A program made the position numbers and the translations under genes. 64,000 bases of DNA, taken from Betaproteobacteria bacterium HGW-Betaproteobacteria-14 (lineage in GTDB: Bacteria; Pseudomonadota; Gammaproteobacteria; Burkholderiales; Rhodocyclaceae). This document shows, one piece after another, positions 59,685 to 64,000 of the stretch. Position 1 is the first letter of the stretch. Each line of letters opens with the position of its first letter. Where the stretch lies: assembly GCA_002840845.1 (NCBI GenBank), contig PHCS01000005.1:1-64000 (forward strand), read 5' to 3'. The notes below the pieces were generated by a model. The model was not told the DNA's origin. It saw nothing but the letters and a program-made list of their open reading frames with translations, and searched no databases.

Positions 59685-60641
59685 ATGCCTGACGCACCTG
59701 CTGACCACGATCCCGCCTGGGAGCGCAAGATCATCGAGAAACTCGCGCTGGAAACGCTTGCGGAACAGAAGCGCCGTCGCCGTTGGGGTATTTTCTTCAA
59801 GCTTCTTGGCTTCGGCTATCTGACTTTCCTGATTGTGGCACTTGGGGAGTGGGGGGGGGCCGCCGACAAGCTGGGCGATGGCAAGAAGCATACGGCTCTG
59901 ATTCAGTTGAATGGTGTTATCAAACAGACTGGCGAGGCCAGCGCTGAAAAGATCACCGAGGCATTGCAGGCGGCCTTCAAGGACCGGGGTACGCAAGGGG
60001 TTATCCTGCGCATCAATAGCCCCGGCGGCAGCCCGGTGCAGTCTGGCATCATCAACGATGAAATTCGCCGTCTGCGCGCGAAGTATCCGGCCATTCCTCT
60101 ATATGCCGTGGTGGAGGACGTCTGCGCATCTGGCGGCTATTACGTAGCGGCGGCAGCCGACAGGATTTTCGTGGACAAGGCAAGCGTGGTTGGTTCGATT
60201 GGCGTACTGATGGACGGTTTCGGATTTACCGGAACAATGGATAAGCTGGGAGTCGAGCGCCGTTTGCTGACGGCGGGCCAAAACAAGGGTTTTCTTGACC
60301 CCTTCTCACCACAGGACGATCAGCACAAGCAACATGCTCAGATCCTGCTCGACGATATCCACAAGCAGTTCATTGACGTTGTGCGCAAAGGGCGCGGCAA
60401 ACGCCTCAAGGAGTCGCCAGAGTTGTTCAGCGGACTGATGTGGACTGGCGCCAGAAGCATCGAGCTTGGACTCACTGACGAACTTGGCAACGTGGAATAT
60501 GTTGCACGGGAGGTGATCAAGGCCGAGGATATTCTCGACTACACGAGGCGAGCCAGCCTGACCGAACGTTTTGCCAGGCAGTTCGGGGCGGACATGGCCG
60601 AGGGCATTATGAATCTCCTTGGCAAGACCTGGCTTAGGTAA
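59685..60641 (+). CDS. S49-family (SppA-like) peptidase
   Basis: 318 aa; single TM, ILRINSPGGSPVQSG, DVCASGGYYVAAAAD catalytic Ser motif. Confidence 0.9.
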   Translation: MPDAPADHDPAWERKIIEKLALETLAEQKRRRRWGIFFKLLGFGYLTFLIVALGEWGGAADKLGDGKKHTALIQLNGVIKQTGEASAEKITEALQAAFKDRGTQGVILRINSPGGSPVQSGIINDEIRRLRAKYPAIPLYAVVEDVCASGGYYVAAAADRIFVDKASVVGSIGVLMDGFGFTGTMDKLGVERRLLTAGQNKGFLDPFSPQDDQHKQHAQILLDDIHKQFIDVVRKGRGKRLKESPELFSGLMWTGARSIELGLTDELGNVEYVAREVIKAEDILDYTRRASLTERFARQFGADMAEGIMNLLGKTWLR

Positions 60642-61355
60642 TCAGCGCGCCAGCAGCAGGAAGACGGTGGGTTTCTTCTCGATTGCGGGGACCGGACCGC
60701 TACGCCAGACATCGATCTGCTTTGTCTCGATTTTTTCCATTGCCGTCGTCAATTCCGTTGCCAAACAGAGCAGCGTGCCGGGCTGGCAGTTCAGCAGGAG
60801 GGCGCTGAATAGCGCCGCGTTGCGGTAGGGCGTCTCGATGAATATCTGCGTCCTGCCTTCCCTGCGGGATTCCCGTTCCAATTCTGCGATGCGTCTGCCG
60901 CGTTCCGGTTCGCGCAAAGGCAGATACCCATGAAATGCGAAGCATTGCCCATTCAGACCGGAGGCCATCAGTGCCAGCAACAGGCTGGAGGGCCCCACCA
61001 GTGGCGCCACTCGGATACCTGATGCGTGTGCCGCGCGCACCAGCAAGGCGCCAGGGTCAGCGACTGCTGGTGCGCCTGCTTCGGACATCAGGCCGGCAGA
61101 GCGACCTTCGACCAGGGGAGCAAGCAGGGCATCGAATTCGGCCTGTAAAGGTTCTCGTGGCAACACACGTATGTCGATGTCCTGGATAGGGTGGTCGACT
61201 TCAATGTGTTTGAGCTCGGCCCGCGCGGATTTGGCGTTCTCGACAATGAAATAGCGCAGGCTACGTGCAATGTGCAGTACCTCTGCCGGGAATACGGTAT
61301 TGGATTTGCTCTCGCCAAGAGAGGCGGGAACGAGGTATAGCGTTCCCGCAGGCAT
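60642..61355 (-). CDS. SAM-dependent methyltransferase, tetrapyrrole methylase/RsmI-like family
   Basis: Start [19 protein letters not shown] at 61355; SEAGAPAVADPGALLVRAAHASGIRVAPLVGPSSLLLALMASGL. Confidence 0.85.
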   Translation of the reverse strand: MPAGTLYLVPASLGESKSNTVFPAEVLHIARSLRYFIVENAKSARAELKHIEVDHPIQDIDIRVLPREPLQAEFDALLAPLVEGRSAGLMSEAGAPAVADPGALLVRAAHASGIRVAPLVGPSSLLLALMASGLNGQCFAFHGYLPLREPERGRRIAELERESRREGRTQIFIETPYRNAALFSALLLNCQPGTLLCLATELTTAMEKIETKQIDVWRSGPVPAIEKKPTVFLLLAR

Positions 61356-61933
61356 TAGGGGACTTGCATGCCTTCGGCACGCAGCATCCTGCATAGGGCA
61401 ATCAATGGCAGGCCAATGAGGGCATTGGGATCATCGCCCCGGATGCTGGACAGCAGAGAGATGCCCAAACCCTCGGACTTGGCACTGCCTGCACAGTGAT
61501 AAGGCTGCTCTTTGTCCAGATAGCGTTCGATCTCTTCATCGCTCAATTGTCGAAACGCCACCTCGGTAGGCACGCCGCAGACCTGGCTTCGGCCGGTAGC
61601 ACTATTCAGGAGGCACAATCCGGTATGGAACGTTACTGTGCGTCCGCTCATCAAACGCAACTGCTCGATAGCCCGCTCCCTCACTAGTGGTTTCCCGAAG
61701 CGTTGGTTGGCCACGAAAGCCACCTGATCGCTGCCGATGATAAGGGCATCCGGGAAGCGGCTGGCAACGGCCATGGCCTTGGCAACAGCAAGCCTTTCGG
61801 CCGTGGCCGAGGGGGGTTCTTCCGGCAATACGGATTCGTCGGCCTGCGGATCGGCAACATCAAAGCGGACCAGTAGGCGCGCCAGTAATTCTCGGCGATA
61901 GAGGGAAGTAGAAGCAAGGACAAGGGTGGGCAT
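61355..61933 (-). CDS. Maf-like nucleoside triphosphate pyrophosphatase
   Basis: 192 aa; [27 protein letters not shown]. Confidence 0.9.
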   Translation of the reverse strand: MPTLVLASTSLYRRELLARLLVRFDVADPQADESVLPEEPPSATAERLAVAKAMAVASRFPDALIIGSDQVAFVANQRFGKPLVRERAIEQLRLMSGRTVTFHTGLCLLNSATGRSQVCGVPTEVAFRQLSDEEIERYLDKEQPYHCAGSAKSEGLGISLLSSIRGDDPNALIGLPLIALCRMLRAEGMQVP

Positions 61934-62003
61934 TGGATTTGTCCGAATTCCGGATGTTATTCTTTTGACAGGAAAAGTCTTGAAATGATATCATTTCGCG
62001 CTT

Positions 62004-62504
62004 ATGTCGCAACGAGGCATGGTTATAGACAGCCTTGAGTTTGCTCGCCGGCATGGGACGTTGTCCGGTCGCCTGCAGCTGGGCTCGTTGCCACGTCTCG
62101 GTGAAGTGCTATTCGATGCTTCCGGTAGTCTGAGTTTCGACGTGATTGGCGAAACAGTGGGGAGCGAAGCCTTCCTGGCCCTGAAGCTTGGTGGGCAGAT
62201 GCGACTTACTTGCCAGCGTTGTTTGGGGGCGTTTGAGTTTGCTTTAAGCGCATCCAACCGGTTGTTGTTGATCGAGGCGGGTTCGCCTTGGCCCGATGCT
62301 GGTCAAGTTGGTGGATTGGAGGATGAGGTCTGCGATGCGATTGAGGCTTCGCGCGAAATGGATCTTGTCCCACTGATAGAGGAAGAGATTCTGCTTGCCT
62401 TGCCCATCTCGCCGAAGCATGAGCGTTGTGAGCGACCGGAGTCAGTGGCGGCCTCAGTAGAGGGTTCCCCATTTGCGCGGTTGGCACGGCTAAAGCGTAG
62501 CTAG
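62004..62504 (+). CDS. yceD: YceD/DUF177 family protein
   Basis: 166 aa; LTCQRCLGAFEF; directly upstream of rpmF. Confidence 0.85.
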   Translation: MSQRGMVIDSLEFARRHGTLSGRLQLGSLPRLGEVLFDASGSLSFDVIGETVGSEAFLALKLGGQMRLTCQRCLGAFEFALSASNRLLLIEAGSPWPDAGQVGGLEDEVCDAIEASREMDLVPLIEEEILLALPISPKHERCERPESVAASVEGSPFARLARLKRS

Positions 62505-62534
62505 TTTTTTGATAAAGTTTTTGAGGAGCACACC

Positions 62535-62714
62535 ATGGCTGTCCAACAGAACAAGAAGTCGCCTTCGAAGCGTGGCATGCGTCGCGCTCACGACTTCCTG
62601 ACCAATCCGCCTCTGGCCGTAGAGCCGACCACCGGGGAAACTCATCTGCGCCACCACATAAGCCAGAGCGGCTATTATCGCGGCAAGAAGGTCGTCAAGA
62701 CCAAGGACGAGTAA
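62535..62714 (+). CDS. rpmF: 50S ribosomal protein L32
   Basis: 59 aa [59 protein letters not shown]; absent from the ORF track. Confidence 0.97.
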   Translation: MAVQQNKKSPSKRGMRRAHDFLTNPPLAVEPTTGETHLRHHISQSGYYRGKKVVKTKDE

Positions 62715-62783
62715 TTCCTGGCCGGGGGCACCCACTGCGTGGTGATGCCGTCGCCTATTTCCACTTGAACTCATAACGCGTCG

Positions 62784-63803
62784 ATGGACGTTACCATCGC
62801 GATCGATTGCATGGGCGGCGATTTCGGACCTACCGTTACGCTGCCAGCGGTAATTCGCTTTCTGCACCATGACCTTAATGCCGGAGTCATTCTGGTCGGC
62901 TTGCCAGCTGAGTTGGAGGGGGCCGTAGTTAAGGCTAAGCCGCGTTTCGGCGACAGGCTGCGATTTCGTGCAGCCACAGAAGTGGTCGGCATGAATGATC
63001 CAATTGCCGTCGCGCTGCGCATCAAGAAGAATTCCTCGATGCGGGTGGCGGTCGATCTGGTCAAGTCCGGCGAAGCGCAGGCGGCCGTCTCGGCAGGAAA
63101 CACGGGTGCGTTGATGGCGATATCCCGTTTTGTCCTCAAGACCTTGCCTGGTATCGACCGACCCGCCATTGCCAGCATTCTGCCGACCATGCGGGGCTAT
63201 ACCTATGTCCTGGACTTGGGGGCCAATGTGGATTGCGAAGCGCAACATCTTCTGCAATTCGGCATCATGGCCGACTTGCTGGTCTCTGCAGTGGAGCACA
63301 AGGAGCGTCCCACGATCGGTTTGCTCAACATCGGCGAAGAGGATATCAAGGGCAACGAAGTGGTAAAGCAGGCCGGTGAATTGCTCAAGGAGAGCGGTTT
63401 GAATTTTTACGGCAATGTCGAAGGCAATGATATCTATAAGGGTACGACGGATATTGTGGTTTGCGATGGCTTCGTCGGCAATGTCCTGTTGAAAACATCA
63501 GAGGGACTGGCCCATATGGTTGCCACTTTCCTTCGCGAAGAGTTCAGCCGCAATCCATTAAGGAAGCTCGCCGCGCTATTCGCTTTGCCGGCGCTCAATG
63601 GTTTCAAGAAACGCGTCGATCCACGTCGCTACAATGGTGCCAGCCTGCTCGGATTGCGTGGCATCGTAGTCAAGAGCCATGGCTCGGCCGATGAAATGGC
63701 TTTTATCAAAGCCATTGAAAGAGCGGCTGAAGCAGCACGCAATCGGCTTGTCGAGCGCATCAGCGAACGCATGATGCGGAATTCGCCACAATTGGTTCAG
63801 TAG
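62784..63803 (+). CDS. plsX: Phosphate acyltransferase
   Basis: 339 aa [23 protein letters not shown]. Confidence 0.96.
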   Translation: MDVTIAIDCMGGDFGPTVTLPAVIRFLHHDLNAGVILVGLPAELEGAVVKAKPRFGDRLRFRAATEVVGMNDPIAVALRIKKNSSMRVAVDLVKSGEAQAAVSAGNTGALMAISRFVLKTLPGIDRPAIASILPTMRGYTYVLDLGANVDCEAQHLLQFGIMADLLVSAVEHKERPTIGLLNIGEEDIKGNEVVKQAGELLKESGLNFYGNVEGNDIYKGTTDIVVCDGFVGNVLLKTSEGLAHMVATFLREEFSRNPLRKLAALFALPALNGFKKRVDPRRYNGASLLGLRGIVVKSHGSADEMAFIKAIERAAEAARNRLVERISERMMRNSPQLVQ

Positions 63804-64000
63804 ATGCATGCGCGTATAACCGGCACGGGCAGTTACCTGCCCCACTTGGCGTTGTCCAATACCGATCTGGTGAAGCGCGGTGTTGATACGTCGGATGAAT
63901 GGATCGTCGAACGAACGGGCATTCGCAGCCGACACATTGCCGAAGAGGGTCAGATGGCAAGCGACCTGGCTGTCGAAGCCAGCCTGAGCGCCATCGCTGC
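63804..64000 (+). CDS. fabH: 3-oxoacyl-ACP synthase III, 3'-truncated by the window edge
   Basis: [46 protein letters not shown], follows plsX. Confidence 0.93.
   Translation, partial: MHARITGTGSYLPHLALSNTDLVKRGVDTSDEWIVERTGIRSRHIAEEGQMASDLAVEASLSAIA

Overview
A roughly 64 kb GC-rich window, most like a betaproteobacterium (Rhodocyclales/Sterolibacteriaceae-type gene content; inference). (1) 0-3.2 kb is a small accessory zone: AhpD-like CDS end, a perfect inverted-repeat element, a DUF6516/HTH toxin-antitoxin-like pair, and a TIR-like + small membrane protein + AP2-like gene trio that could be a defence module. (2) 3.3-27.4 kb, minus strand, is a catabolic supercluster: fused indolepyruvate ferredoxin oxidoreductase, TRAP transporter, reverse-order HAD-ECH fusion, class III CoA-transferase, three-subunit molybdenum hydroxylase, two-subunit B12 mutase, acyl-CoA dehydrogenase, HyuA/HyuB-type amidohydrolase, acyl-CoA ligase, thiolase and GntR regulator. 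This gene content matches the anaerobic indoleacetate (auxin) 'iaa' pathway known from Aromatoleum/Azoarcus. (3) 27.5-41.2 kb holds an Old-Yellow-Enzyme-type flavoenzyme and a divergent Azoarcus-type (bzd) benzoyl-CoA reductase/beta-oxidation cluster. The bzdV-bzdN intergenic region has two class-II-like FNR/AcpR promoters facing opposite ways, each with a BzdR-like TGCA-N6-TGCA operator at about +32. (4) 41.2-64 kb is mostly housekeeping: PHP protein, PAS kinase/response regulator/PhnD-like protein, prmB, dapE, pilU, dapD, dapC, uvrB, LMW-PTP, rne, rluC, HAD phosphatase, Rieske protein, S49 peptidase, RsmI-like methylase, maf, yceD, rpmF, plsX and fabH start. No tRNA, rRNA, CRISPR array or transposase was recognised. 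Family assignments come from reading the translations; no database search was run.
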